From contig CAMXCT020004046.1 in the NCBI GenBank assembly GCA_947184155.2, positions 1 through 64,000 of the forward strand: a DNA stretch of 64,000 nucleotides. The letters are read 5' to 3'. Shown here piece after piece: positions 20,852 through 33,299 of this stretch (positions within the stretch are counted from its first letter, which is position 1; each line of letters opens with the position of its first letter). Under the pieces are notes generated by a model that searched no databases, was not told the DNA's origin, and saw only the letters and a program-made list of their open reading frames with translations. Source of the stretch: Cladocopium goreaui (Eukaryota > Sar > Dinophyceae > Suessiales > Symbiodiniaceae). The translations under genes were made by a program, and so were the position numbers.

Positions 20852-23800
20852 TCATCCCGAAAGGCTCACTCTCGATGTTTCTTTTCCGTTCGATTCGTGG
20901 GAGGGGGGGGGTTTCGCGGCCACGTTGACATCATCAAGGGTTTGTATAAGGGCTTGAGCATCTGCGGCGAGTTCACGTAAACTGAAAAGGGGGGGATCGC
21001 ATGACTCTAGCTGTAACTGATGGAGCATCGCTCGCTCTGCTTCATAAATTAAGTGTGGAGAGATTTCTTTTGGGAGCCAGAGTCCATCATGAAGCCAAAT
21101 TGCTGATGTTACGTGACACCTTCTAGTTAGTTCCTTGTAGTAAGAGATCATAATGTGTTCTTCATCGCTTGGTACCTTTGGGCTCCCGGTGCAGGGCCAC
21201 GCCAAAAAGGCGAAATCCACGCAGAAGCATGGCCCCCCGCAAGCACCAGGCGCACCCTGGGGCGGTACCCTTTCCACACCACGAGTCCCAGGTCAACCAA
21301 GGAGAGTGGATCCACTCACCGAGTGACGTGGGAACCGAACCCATTCATTTCCACCAAGAATGTACAGCGTAAACCGTACACCCCGAATGGACGTGGAGAC
21401 GGAACCCATTCATTTCACCCAAGATGATCACCACTCAATCCAAGGGACCAACTCATGATGCCCCCATAGGTTCCCGGACTCCAGCGATTACCGGAGAAGA
21501 CGATCCAAGAAAGGAGTGGAAAGTCTTAGTCACCTTTTCAGTGACCCCAGTCCCTATGGAGCACAGCTCGGACCTTAGAGCCAAAAACAAGGTCCTCACT
21601 GTGGCCAGACTGTACATTGAGCCCACTCTCCCCGAAGGTTGAGAGTGAACCGGTCGGTGACCCAGTCGTTAGCGATCCCATGTATCCCAGGGGGATACAC
21701 CTGTCTTGCGACAGGACCCTAACACTGTTAGGGAGGAACCGACGGTCTTGTCCACCGCGAGCTTAGCTACCCAACGATGAATATTGACCGTTAGCCAACG
21801 GGTTGCCCCGTTGACCCCTCCTCGAGACAAGTCCCCAAGTCTCTAAGAGGTTCACCGACCTTGCCTGTTCCCCCGTGTCATCATTGGGTGTTGCTACCCT
21901 AGACACAAGGTAAGGTGAGACCCGTCGGTCCCGTACCACGTGTGTACCGATCGGTCCGGGAGAACCCCGAGATACCGCACGATCACCCAAGGATGTGCGC
22001 AAACACAAACGAGGGTGTGACATGAGGAGCAACCCAACATGTCAACACACGCCGACTAGGGGGTACCAAGGTACCGTGTTAATTCACGGTTCGTTAGGGA
22101 CGGGGGCCTTCAGCACCTCCCCAGCGCTATACTTGAGTTTAACGTCCCCCCGGACCCTCACGGGTCCACCTCCCCCTGTTAATGGCATGGTATTGGGGAC
22201 CCCATCCCCCTACCCACCATTCAAGAGTTCGAAAAGCAGCACCTCTGACATGATCAGAATATTGTGGCCTCCGTAAGGACAGGTGGTCGTTAACAAGCGC
22301 TTGTGTTGCTGATTCAATTTGAAAACTGAGATGATATAATGCTGGAGGACAAGTGATATGGTGGTCCCTTTCTAGTTTGGCACACGCTTCTCTCGCCCCT
22401 GCGTTCATTACAATTAGCGGATGTCGCTTGACAACAGCAAACCGCTGATTCAGCGGTACCAAACCTAGCAGATCAGTAAGTATCGCTCTCAGATCTACTA
22501 TGTGCGGGAGGTGGCTGCTGCGAAGGAGGCGTCGCATGATTTCATAGAAAGCGCCGACCATGTCAACTTCCTGGTGCGTATTTCCAAATAAGAGTAATCT
22601 CACCTTTCGTGGCAGTCTTTGAGCACAGGGTCCCCTACCATACAGTCGGCCCAGACAGTCTGTTGCAGAAGCCGTATACTCTACTACTCGGGGCTTCGTG
22701 AGATTGACAGTGCCCGCTAAATAGGCCTCCACCTCTTTGAGATATTGCTGGTTTGCAGTTTGCACCATAAATTTATTTACCAATTCCATGCTTATATTCG
22801 GGACTTCGGTAAGTAATAGGATCGTAACACCTAACGGCCTCTCTTCCAGTACAATGGCTCCAGATCGCATAGCCAGCTGAAAGGGCGCATCAACCACGAT
22901 TTCAGTAGGCTCGCTTACATGAGCTGGTAAGGCCTGTGCCGCTCGGCTAGCTACTCCAGCAAGATAATCTGCGAGTATATTGGCTTCTCTTGGGCGGTAT
23001 ACCCATTTTCCATTGTCAAAAAACCTAGATTGTTTCCTAGGTGCTTAATGATGGGGAGGATATCGCCTTGTAGATAGGCCTGGTCAACTGCGTAGCTTCT
23101 GTGTACCATTTCTTCACACAACAGGTCTGTTGCGAGGTTAGCTGACACTGCCTCAGCAAAAATGTTGTCTGGGCAGCTAGGTAGTGCAACAGCCCTCCAC
23201 TTGAGCAACGTTAGTCCTTCTCGCTGTAGTTCTAGGAGAGCAGCGCCCGCTCCACCTGTTCCCTTGTCAGCATGACAGGACCCGTCAAATTGTACTAGCA
23301 ACGTAGTTTTGTCAGAATGAAGATAGCTGCTGAGCATTTCATTGGTGCCTATAGGCTGCAATGCTGTGAGACGGCAATGATAGTCACCGCACTCACACTG
23401 AAAAGTGGAGAGCGAGACATTAGGGGAGATTCCTGTTCCAAACTGGATAGTTTGCTGAATTAATTGTAGCGGCTCAGAGCCTAACGGGACAACAGCAATT
23501 ATTTGATTGGTGTCTACTGTTTCACGCGTGATGCATACCCGAGCTGGAGCAAGGGCACACGATATGTGGAGTGGGGGTTTGTCACAGCACGAGAGTAGCG
23601 AATCATCGACAGAACAGTGGGCGGAAACTAACTGTGTCCTTACATGCTGCATACGAAGGTCCAGGGGTAGTTCTGTTTGTACTCTTTGTACGAGGTTATG
23701 TATCCAGGTGTCCATGGGGATAGGGGGAGCAGAGACTTGATGTTTCATTGCGCCTGATTCCCGTAGTAGCAACCTGAATTGATGAACTACTCGCGAGGCT

Positions 23801-26800
23801 ATTGCTAAGTGCTTAACGCCCTTCCTTGACCCTTCGGCCAGCGACAGTATTGAATCATCTCCTGTCAGGCTTCGTAGTGCACTGATAGGTACGACACACC
23901 ACCTCACCCAATGTCCTACCGTATTGTCTCCCTTTGCACAAGCAATGCACTTTTCCCAGTCTTCACTTGCTGCCAATTCTTCTTGCATAGGGAGTTCTCT
24001 GCATGAAGTCTCCAGCAGTCTGACAAGGGAGTCTGTCGTAAAGGCCGTGAGCTGTTTAGTGACTATGCATGTTTCACAAATTGCAATTTGATAGCCGCCG
24101 AGTGGATACGCGCGGCCAAAGTTAGCACATAGGGCACATTTTTTTTGCCGGCTTCGGCCACGTCGTGCTAACCACTCATCATCATCCTCATTGACTGCCC
24201 AGCGTAGCAGAGTGAACCTAGTAATACTAGGAATCCATCGCTTGTTGGCCTCGCAAGCATGACTGAGCCATGCCCAGCTGATTCCTCCCGTCCATCCTGC
24301 TGTTAGCACCTTATTACGAAGATAGTGAGATGCAAGTTGCATCATGTGATGGAGCACACATTTTTTGACTGCGTTGATTCGTTGTTTGATTGTACCACTT
24401 CCTGACACTGCTCTTGTTAGGACACCTTCCCCAACAACTCGTGCCCACGCTTGCCAAAGTATCCTAACTTCGTGTGTTTGTCTGTTCACTGCCGGTGGAG
24501 TTTCAACATATAGTTCATGAACCTCTCCTCCTTTTCGCAGAAATAGCCCTAATGCAGAAACAAGGATGCTTACACCCGGGTCAAGTAGTGGTGCAATTTT
24601 ACACAGTCGGAACACAAATGCAAGGAGGTCATGCCTAATCCAACTACGTCCTAGTAAGAGTTCCGTTGCTGCCGCGCGCAGCATTTGAAGATCTTCCGTG
24701 GCAGCACCAAAATAGGATGTGGTATAGAGTACCACACTTTGTGCAAACGTATTGAAAGCAATGCTCTTAGAGACAACCGACAGGACTGGTTGCCGAAACA
24801 GCCTGAGCCGATGTATAAACTTCTCGGCAGCTTTAGGATTAATTTGTTTAAGGGTAGTAGGATGTGTAGTAACTGTCCATAAGTTACGATTAGACAATTG
24901 GGCACGCCCCAGTAGCAATAGCCCGAGTGAGGTCGCAACACCTTGGATGCAGTGTGCCCCGAAACCTGACTGATCTAATTGCCGGAGCACCCAGCTTGGA
25001 AGCGGGCTGTTGATTACCAAAGCTGTTTTGCACCTGCAGCTACATTCCAACGCCAACAATGAGCATATAGGTGTATAATCAGTTCCGTTGAGGATACCAC
25101 AGGCTTCTCTGGGGGTCAACCCAATACACTTGTCGGCTCGTGCAAGAATGAGTGTCTTTTGGGAAAGGATAGCTGATAAGATCGCTGCTCGTGCAGTGGG
25201 GTATTGTTTCTGTCGAAGAATAACTTCACTTTCAATTCGCCCAGGCAGGGATTGGACTGAGAAGGGGAGACAGTCAGAGCTGATAGCTTGCCAACAGGCA
25301 TGCTGGTCAATTTGAAAACCTGCCGACCAGCAACATTGATAGCATTTATGGACTCTACTTACCCAAGTAATGTCATGTCCTGGTCCTGCAATCGTATTGT
25401 CGTCAATATATCCCTGGACACTCATGACCCGGGGGATACGATTCATATAGTGATATATCGGGTCCATTGCCAAGCAGAATAGGAAAACTGAGAAAGACCT
25501 TCCCATGTCAACTCCCACATGCACCGCCCTAGGCGGCAGAAGTCTGCCTTGAACTTTATGGCGAATGAGCCTTCCAAATAGAATGTATTTGGCATAATTA
25601 CATACCCATGTCGGTGCTTTACGCATTCGCAGGATATGTAGAATCCAATAGGGATTAACCCGCTCAAAGGCTTTTGATAGATCAACTAGTAGCGCGGCTA
25701 CGGGAGTATTGCTATCCAGTAAAGCTTGTATGGCATGGACAGCGTGCTGTGGTTCTTTAAAGCAATTCATGACTACTTGCGAGGGATGCATATATGAGCA
25801 AGTTGCTTTCATGACTACAGCAGCTATGGTGCCATCCACAAGCCTATCACAGGTATTGGGCATTCCTAAAGGCCTAAAGTAGTCAGCAGTCGGACCTACT
25901 TTGGCCTTGGGTATCCAAACACCAACTTGTACAGGTGCAGCTCGTAGGCCTGCTAGCATTTTCATCATTAGCTGATCTAAAACTGGGTAGCTGTCTTCAG
26001 GGGAGAGTCTCCATGCAGAGTAGGGGATTCCATCAGGGCCAGGGGCTGAATCTTTGGTGCCAAGGAGTGTGTGGAGAAAATCCTGTTTCTGGGGGAGTTC
26101 AATGCTGGGCCAGGGCGATGCAGTCTGGTACTCCCGCAAAATGGGTTCCCATTCTTGAAGAGAGTCTTGAGGCTTAGCAAACCAAAAGTTCCGCGTGTCC
26201 AACATGGCTTCGTCCAGCATCTGGGAGGTGGTGCACTGTTCACCCTGCTGATTGAGGATCGGCCCATTATAGATGACGCCCTTGGGGCAGATGGATCGTA
26301 ACCGGTTCCAAAAGGTAATGTTATTGCCGATACCTCTGGCTTGTTGATTTACCTGCTCAAGAGCTGGATATTGCCGAGTCATAGTGATCTGGTCGAGAAA
26401 ATCAAAAATCTGTTTCAATAGATCACTTCGAATTGTTACTTTTCCTGGATATAGCTCACTAGCCCCGTTAGAAGTAAATATATGGTAAGTGGCAGTCTGA
26501 AGTGCATGATATTGTTTTGCAGGTACATGTAACACCTCAGCTCGAATTTTAAGGAATTTCCGCAGGAGTTCATGCTCGGGAATCCGAGGGTGATTCGACG
26601 GAATAGGTTGTTGTCTCCACCAAGACCAAAGGGTGGCCACAAACTCAACTTCATCTGTTTGGGGTAGTCTTTGGATCCTTCTTATCAGCTCTTGTAGATC
26701 ATTAGGAACCGTATAGGGGTTAGCCTCGTTCTTTCCTGGGCAAAACACGTCAGTGGGGATGGTCTGATGGACTGGGTCTTTCATATCACTTTTTACTCTT

Positions 26801-27822
26801 GGTCGAACTACAAAGGTCGCAGTGAGTTGGTAATGTCCACTTAGGTGATGTCGCCGGTTGGCTGCTACAATCACATCTATTTGGGCTGCAGCGATATAAT
26901 CAGTAGGACACAATATTCTGTCGAGTGCTGAACTGCCAGTCGGGCTTTCGAAAGTATGGAGTTGTGGATGCGTGTCGAGAACTTGCGCGTGGACTAATAA
27001 TTCATTCCAAAGGTCCGGGCAACTGGTATCTACCTGGTTGAAGTCTCCTCCCATATAGAGGGGAAAGTCTACTTTACTGGTCTTGACCCAGGCGATGAGA
27101 TCTTTCAGTTCAGCGACCTTAGTTTGTGGATGTAGATACACTGACAAAAGTCCGATAGTAGAGTATCTGTCTTGGATTACTGCGAGGACAATGCGACCTG
27201 GGATGACAACTTCTGTTCGGTCAAGTTTCCATCCTGGCGGAATTAGGGCTGCCGCACCACCAGACACCCCACCTCTTTCTGTTAACAGTCCTTGGGTGTG
27301 TGCTACTTGAATGCCTGGTATGTTATGGTGCAAGGCCTGATGGGTTTCAGCATGCCATCTGGTTTCTTGTAGTAAAACCGGGCCTGTCCGTAGAAGTCGT
27401 TTAATTAGTCGCATTTTGGCATCGCCTACCCTAGTTGCAAGTGTCCACCCTGATACATTCCACACATGTAATCGTTTAAGCCTGAATGGAAGATCTTGCC
27501 TGATAGCTTTTCGGTATTCGAGAATGCCTCTTCCTATTTCTTCTACTGCAAGAGAAGGTAATGTTCGAGAGTCATACATAAGTTGCTGATAGAAATCATC
27601 AACACTCTGATGGAAGAGTGCAGCGACATGTTGCAAGTTTAGCTTCCACCATGGTGTTCGGACATGGAGTATATTGGGCAGTATTGATAGGTCGCGTATC
27701 TTTGATAAGTATGGCGGACATTGAGTTCCTGTTTCAAATAGGTAAGTCGTTTTGACACATCGCGTGAGCATCTTGAGCAAAGTACGGAGCAGAGGAGCAG
27801 GCAGGTTCCGCAGAATCATCAT
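20852..27822 (-). CDS. LINE ORF: AP endonuclease, reverse transcriptase, RNase H, C-terminal domain
   Basis: The ATG at 27822 opens a 1623-codon frame. The endonuclease shows WNVSG (near residue 120), LLQETRW, GGDFNQVD, LDRIL and LSGHY. The RT shows SAPGPDGI, LVDLSKAFERV, MGRSFSVFLF and YIDD (25399-25410). Two zinc sites follow (CALCANFG... and CIACAKGDNTVGHWVRWC). RNase H shows FDGSC (near 23280), FAEAVSANLA and LQGD. A run of six A (23018-23023, plus strand) marks a one-base frameshift: the last RNase H motif, REANILADYLAG, is in the next frame, which continues to 22218. That frame is then interrupted by introner R2 (21168-22217); after its removal it goes on in frame from 21167 to the stop at 20852. 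The C-terminal 300 residues are unrecognised. All key EN and RT residues are present. Confidence 0.88.
21168..22217 (-). mobile_element. introner R2 (1050 bp intron)
   Basis: The donor is GAATG|GTGGGTAGG and the acceptor is GTACCAAG|CGATG (minus strand). It is almost identical to R3; I counted four differences in about 1050 bases. Excision joins GAA-TG|C-GAT in frame (phase 2) across the LINE C-terminal coding region. Internal features include a 7 bp hairpin CCCTAAC/GTTAGGG near 21717-21733. Confidence 0.88.
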
Positions 27823-27840
27823 CGTTCCGAGTAGAAAAAA

Positions 27841-30800
27841 TTAATTGACTCCCTCCGTTGGGGCTTCTCCCAGTGCGAAGAGCAGCCTGCTCCACTCCTC
27901 CGTACTTGCAAAAATAAGATATTCTCCCGATGGGTCCAGTGTATGCGATTGTATGAGCTGAGTTCCAATTTGCCTGGGCATTCGTCGCATGGACGATGAC
28001 TGCGTATACCACATTGGTGACCATACTACAGGAGTGGCAACTTTGTATGCAACAAAGGACTTAGAGTCTGAAAGAGCTTGAACTTGGTGATTGTCAACCA
28101 CATGTATGGCGATCCATTGTGGAATGGCACCACTAACATCTCGTGCTAATACACCTATAATACTTAAGCCTCCTGTGCCATCCAGACCACCGAGGAGATG
28201 GATGACAGTGCTAGCTGTCGAGGCGTTGTGCATAAGACACTGTGGGGCACCAAGTGTGTGCAGGTAACACAAGGCACAGAAAGGGCACTGTAACGCCGCA
28301 AATTCACTAAGATGTATATAGTGTTGCCCGTTATCTATGCGAGCAGTTATCGGGTAGGTCGCAAATGTATGATAAGAAAATTGCACCACATCAGCAAAAA
28401 TCTTTGGCATACTGGCATGAATGAGAAGGTCTTTACTTTGTCGATAGTCAAATGCGACAGTTCCAAAGCGAAACGGTTGATCAGGCTCATGAGAAAGCAA
28501 CAGGAATAGCAAGCAAGGTCGTTGTACCCCAACATAGATAAGGGTAGGTTGCATTATTTTTGGTGCCCAAATGATAAAACCGTAGGGAAATTGGTGCTTT
28601 ACACTGAGCGTTGCAATCTGGAAAACGACAAATAATTGTTTGATAGCAGTAAGTTGTTCAGCACCAGTATATTCTTTCAACAGTTCAATATGCTTTGCTT
28701 TGATCTCTTGAGCTTCGGAATGAAATCCAAGACCATTTTTAACAGCCAAGTACAGCATGTGCGCTGATAGGGTAACATTTTCATATGTGTTGGAGGACTC
28801 TAGCACCCAATCAATCCGAGTTTGGGTCATAATACTGCTCAACTCTTTATCCCCGAAGGGGGGTTTATCCTCACTGTGAGCTCCATGATACTTAGGTGGG
28901 TTGGATCCTTGTAGAAAGGCAAAGACTGTCGGCTGGTGTACTACTGGGGGGCAAACTGATTCGACGTTATCATTAAGGGAGTAGTGCCGCCATTTTGCTT
29001 CAAAATCCACTTTATCATCTCTGAGTTGAACTCCTCGAGCGGCTGCTTGTTCTAGAACCAACTTCAGCAAGTCTTGGTATTTAGAATAAACTTCTTGGAT
29101 GCTAGGCAGATCCTTGTGGTCCGGCTGCGCATCATTATTTCCCTCAACCCACTGTTGTAATTGATCATCGGTGCCGAGGGCTGCACTGATGAGGGATGGA
29201 TGAAAGCTATTTCCACAAAAGTCTCGAATCACTTTATCCGTGAGAAGGGAAGGCCCATGTCTTTCTGTCGTTAAGATATTCTCAAGTCCTGCTAATTTGC
29301 GTACTTCTTGGACCGTCAGAATTCTCATTGGCAGTACAATATTCGGGTTATGGAAGATAGGCAAAAGTTGTTCGATGAGTTCATCTTTTTTGGATGCGGT
29401 CGCTCTGTCCGTTTGAAGAGTGATAAGGAAACTTTTCCATATAGGAAGAAAATGAGCAGGGATGAAACTAGCCCATGGCAGGTTTGGGACCCTAGCTCCC
29501 TCAGCAATTTGAGTTAACAACATGAAAGATTTTCTCCCACCAAAAAAGGAATAATCCCATAGAAGTGCACTGGGCTGGTAGCCTGTCCAGGAGAGCTTCA
29601 GGATTCCACTGTTTGACAGCCCTCTTGTTCGGAGTAATGGAGCCAGTGGTAAGTTTTCCGCTTGGTACCTTTGGGCTCCCGGTGCAGGGCCACGCCAAAA
29701 AGGCGAAATCCACGCAGAAGCATGGCCCCCCGCAAGCACCAGGCGCACCCTGGGGCGGTACCCTTTCCACACCACGAGTCCCAGGTCAACCAAGGAGAGT
29801 GGATCCACTCACCGAGTGACGTGGGAACCGAACCCATTCATTTCCACCAAGAATGTACAGCGTAAACCGTACACCCCGAATGGACGTGGAGACGGAACCC
29901 ATTCATTTCACCCAAGATGATCACCACTCAATCCAAGGGACCAACTCATGATGCCCCATAGGTTCCCGGACTCCAGCGATTACCGGAGAAGACGATCCAA
30001 GAAAGGAGTGGAAAGTCTTAGTCACCTTTTCAGTGACCCCAGTCCCTATGGAGCACAGCTCGGACCTTAGAGCCAAAAACAAGGTCCTCACTGTGGCTAG
30101 ACTGTACATTGAGCCCACTCTCCCCGAAGGTTGAGAGCGAACCGGTCGGTGACCCAGTCGTTAGCGATCCCATGTATCCCAGGGGGATACACCTGTCTTG
30201 CGACAGGACCCTAACACTGTTAGGGAGGAACCGACGGTCTTGTCCACCGCGAGCTTAGCTACCCAACGATGAATATTGACCGTTAGCCAACGGGTTGCCC
30301 CGTTGACCCCTCCTCGAGACAAGTCCCCAAGTCTCTAAGAGGTTCACCGACCTTGCCTGTTCCCCCGTGTCATCATTGGGTGTTGCTACCCTAGACACAA
30401 GGTAAGGTGAGACCCGTCGGTCCCGTACCACGTGTGTACCGATCGGTCCGGGAGAACCCCGAGATACCGCACGATCACCCAAGGATGTGCGCAAACACAA
30501 ACGAGGGTGTGACATGAGGAGCAACCCAACATGTCAACACACGCCGACTAGGGGGTACCAAGGTACCGTGTTAATTCACGGTTCGTTAGGGACGGGGGCC
30601 TTCAGCACCTCCCCAGCGCTATACTTGAGTTTAACGTCCCCCCGGACCCTCACGGGTCCACCTCCGCCTGTTAATGGCATGGTATTGGGGACCCCATCCC
30701 CCTACCCACCATTCAAGGTAACTAATGGGCCCCACTCATCGTGAAATGTAAGTGGAACAATGGCTAGCTCCTCTGTGTCCATGTGACTCCGTAGAAATAC

Positions 30801-33299
30801 CCTTTTTCGCTGAATGCCATAATAGGGACTCGTGTCCCAGACCCACCGGTTGGTTGGTTGCTTGGTAGGGAGTCCAAGGCAGTATAAAAACATTTGGAAA
30901 TGTTCAGACTGCTCAAGGCGCTGTATACCTTTAGGTTTGCGGTCAGTTTGTACGAGTTGCATGCTTCCAGCATTCTCTGTCAAGTATCGGATCGATTCAG
31001 TTCCAAAAAGCTTCTGAAGATGCAGAATAACAAGGTACACTATGAAGAAGAGCATACTTCGCTTACCTGTCAGTCCGAGCAATCCATTTAAGTACCCTGC
31101 ATAAGTAAGATCTTGACAGGGAGATCCTGCAACAACAATCCACTTGATCGTAGGGTACATTGCCTTGGCTTGACGAAGGATCAGCGAGTCACGGGCAACA
31201 AGATCCCATACATCTTTCACGTAGATGGTAGCAACCCCTTCAATCGTATAAGCCCACTGTTGGTCTTCACGTAGCCCTATTTCGGCAGCAACAAGCCGAC
31301 GTAATACAGGATCAATTTCTGCAGCGATGAAAATGGTAGGGGGTTTACCTAGTTTTTTCTTGATGATGTGATAGACAGATCCGACTCCATCAAACATCGA
31401 GATAACACCAATGCCAGCAAGCGTTCCGTGTGCGATAATCCTAGGTAATCCTTCAGGGTCAATCTCTTCAACCATATCCTCATTCTTACCATCTTTGGGG
31501 GGGCCATGTCTGGTTGCTTTCGCCTTCTTCTTGTTCGACTTGGTTTTAGCATTGTGCTTGCATGAAGGGTGAGAAAGCTGCGAGTTTCGTGTTCTTTTCT
31601 GCTTGCGAGGTGATTTGAGAAAGCCTTTGACAACCTTTAATTGTCTTCTGCGATATTGCGCAACTTCTCCACCTCCTGCTGCTTCAGAAAGTTGTTTTGT
31701 CATTAAAATTGCTTTGGGCGATTTGACTGGCAATATGACCAGCCCACTGATGAGGAGCTTCCCGCTGACGAGCTTGTAGTCCGCAACTCGTATGCCATTG
31801 TTGTGGTCGTAAATACTTATCATTCCAGGCTGGCTAGTATGCAGGACTATGAGCTGGCTGTCATGGTCAAGCCTAGTGGTGGCTATGAGACACTGGATTT
31901 CATACTCCCTTTCTTGGAACATAAATTTGTGCCCGAGTGGGAGTCGTTCTTCCTCAAGCTTCGGATAGGAGCATCCTGGAGGTACTTTGATTCGAACAAT
32001 GATCAAAGGGCCGAATTTACCGCACTTCCACTTGGCTTGGGCAGTGTCTAGACATGAACAAGCTTGACACTCTGTCAATTCGTCAGCATTCCAGATCGGA
32101 GCTAACAAGTCACAAAGTTCATCTATGCCTGTATTAGGCTTGATTGTCGCAGTGAAGGTGTCAATTGGTAGTGTGCTAGACCGTAAACACGCCTGACATT
32201 GCAGCACAAATCTTGAGAAGAGGAAGCTACGAGTACTCTGACTAAGGTTAGCGCATATAATTGAATATAGTTCATACACAGCGTCATTTTGGGTAGTGCC
32301 GTTGGGGGGAATGGTGCTAAGCGTTGCTAGGGAAAGGCAGGCGTCGAAACATGTAAAGGGAAAGACAGTGGGCACTTGATGAACCCAGCTCCACCCTACA
32401 CCTACTGCTGCAAGGGCTGCTTGTCGAACATGTATGCTGACATGTGTTGGGATCCAAGGCCCTCTTGAAAGGAGGTACAATGCAGTATTCATGCTAGAAA
32501 TGTGGCTACAGTGGATCGCAATGTCTTGGGCTTTGTGAGCTAAGGCAGCGATAACGGTGTCATCAAGGGTCGGGAACCATTTGCGGCTAGATTCAGCAAA
32601 GGGAGAGAGAGAGGCAAACCGACCTTGTTGGGACTGACTTTGGGTCTCACGTTCAAAGGATGGCTGGGTGAGGTCAATTTGCTGAGTATGGTCATCTTCC
32701 CCAGTGATATCAATGCACACACGCGTTTTGTCGTTAGCCGGGAGAACAGAGCTTCGTTGAAGGGCAGCCTGGATGAGGGGCACAACATCTCCTTGATGTG
32801 AGGAAGAAGCCTGGGACGGCTTGGTCTTTGTGGGGGTTGCAATGCCAGGGGGGTCTTTACCGACTTCTACGACAACATCGTCATCAGGCAACAATGACTG
32901 TTCTTCTGGTACAGTAACATTTCCTATAGGGGCCTCAGAGGCAGCATCTAGAGGCTGGGACTGACTTGGAAGTGTATGTACAATGGGGTCACTGCTCTCC
33001 TGTTTGGCATTGTCAGTTTGTGAGGGAGTGGAGACACCGGGTGGGGAGGAAGGAGTGATAACAGGGTCAGAGAGTTCATTAGACAGTCTGACTTTACTTG
33101 CAGTACCACCTTTCACCTCTCCACCAGTGGGTTTGATCTCTTGCAGGCTAGTTTTTCGACTGCTGAGAGCTTCTCTTTCACATGTAGGGGGTTTCTTGAG
33201 AGGGGTGGAGAGAAGTGCAGGTTGAGGAGGTAGCATCTCTTTATCTTCCTCCTCTACTTTGCGTACATCATTTCGGTGATGGTCTTGATCAACAACCAT
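27841..33299 (-). CDS. DNMT3-like cytosine-5 DNA methyltransferase with possible ubiquitin-protease-like region
   Basis: Exon 1 is 33299-30710 and exon 2 is 29660-27841; joined they give 1469 residues. The first 200 residues are Ser/Thr/Pro-rich. Residues about 210-540 resemble a C19 ubiquitin peptidase: CSHISSMNTALYLL, two CxxC pairs, and YEIQCLIATTRLDHDSQL before SIYDHNNG; this is tentative. A Lys-rich linker follows. The methyltransferase shows motif I FDGVGS (near 31390), AAEIDP, GSPCQDL with the catalytic Cys (31113-31121), ENAGSM and QRKRVFL. After the intron it continues with MRILTVQEVRKL and CGNSFHPSLI, the latter being motif X. The intron therefore lies inside the target-recognition part. 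About 430 residues follow motif X, unrecognised. The stop at 27841 is in frame with the next ORF. The start overlaps ORF1 by 46 bp. Confidence 0.85.
29661..30709 (-). mobile_element. introner R3 (1049 bp intron) inside the methyltransferase domain
   Basis: The donor is GAATG|GTGGGTAGG and the acceptor is GTACCAAG|CGGAAAAC. Excision joins AAT-G|CG in frame (phase 1) and reunites methyltransferase motifs I-VIII with motif X. It is nearly identical to R2. Both younger copies are preceded by CTTGAATG, which suggests that a few exonic bases came in with the element. Confidence 0.9.

Noticed and set aside
21763..22032. 89-codon frame conserved in introners R2 and R3
   Set aside because: The two copies are nearly identical overall, so an identical frame carries no evidence of selection.
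24800..24815. SL relict (CTGAGCCGATGTATA)
   Set aside because: It lies inside the RT coding region of the LINE and is explained by the protein sequence.
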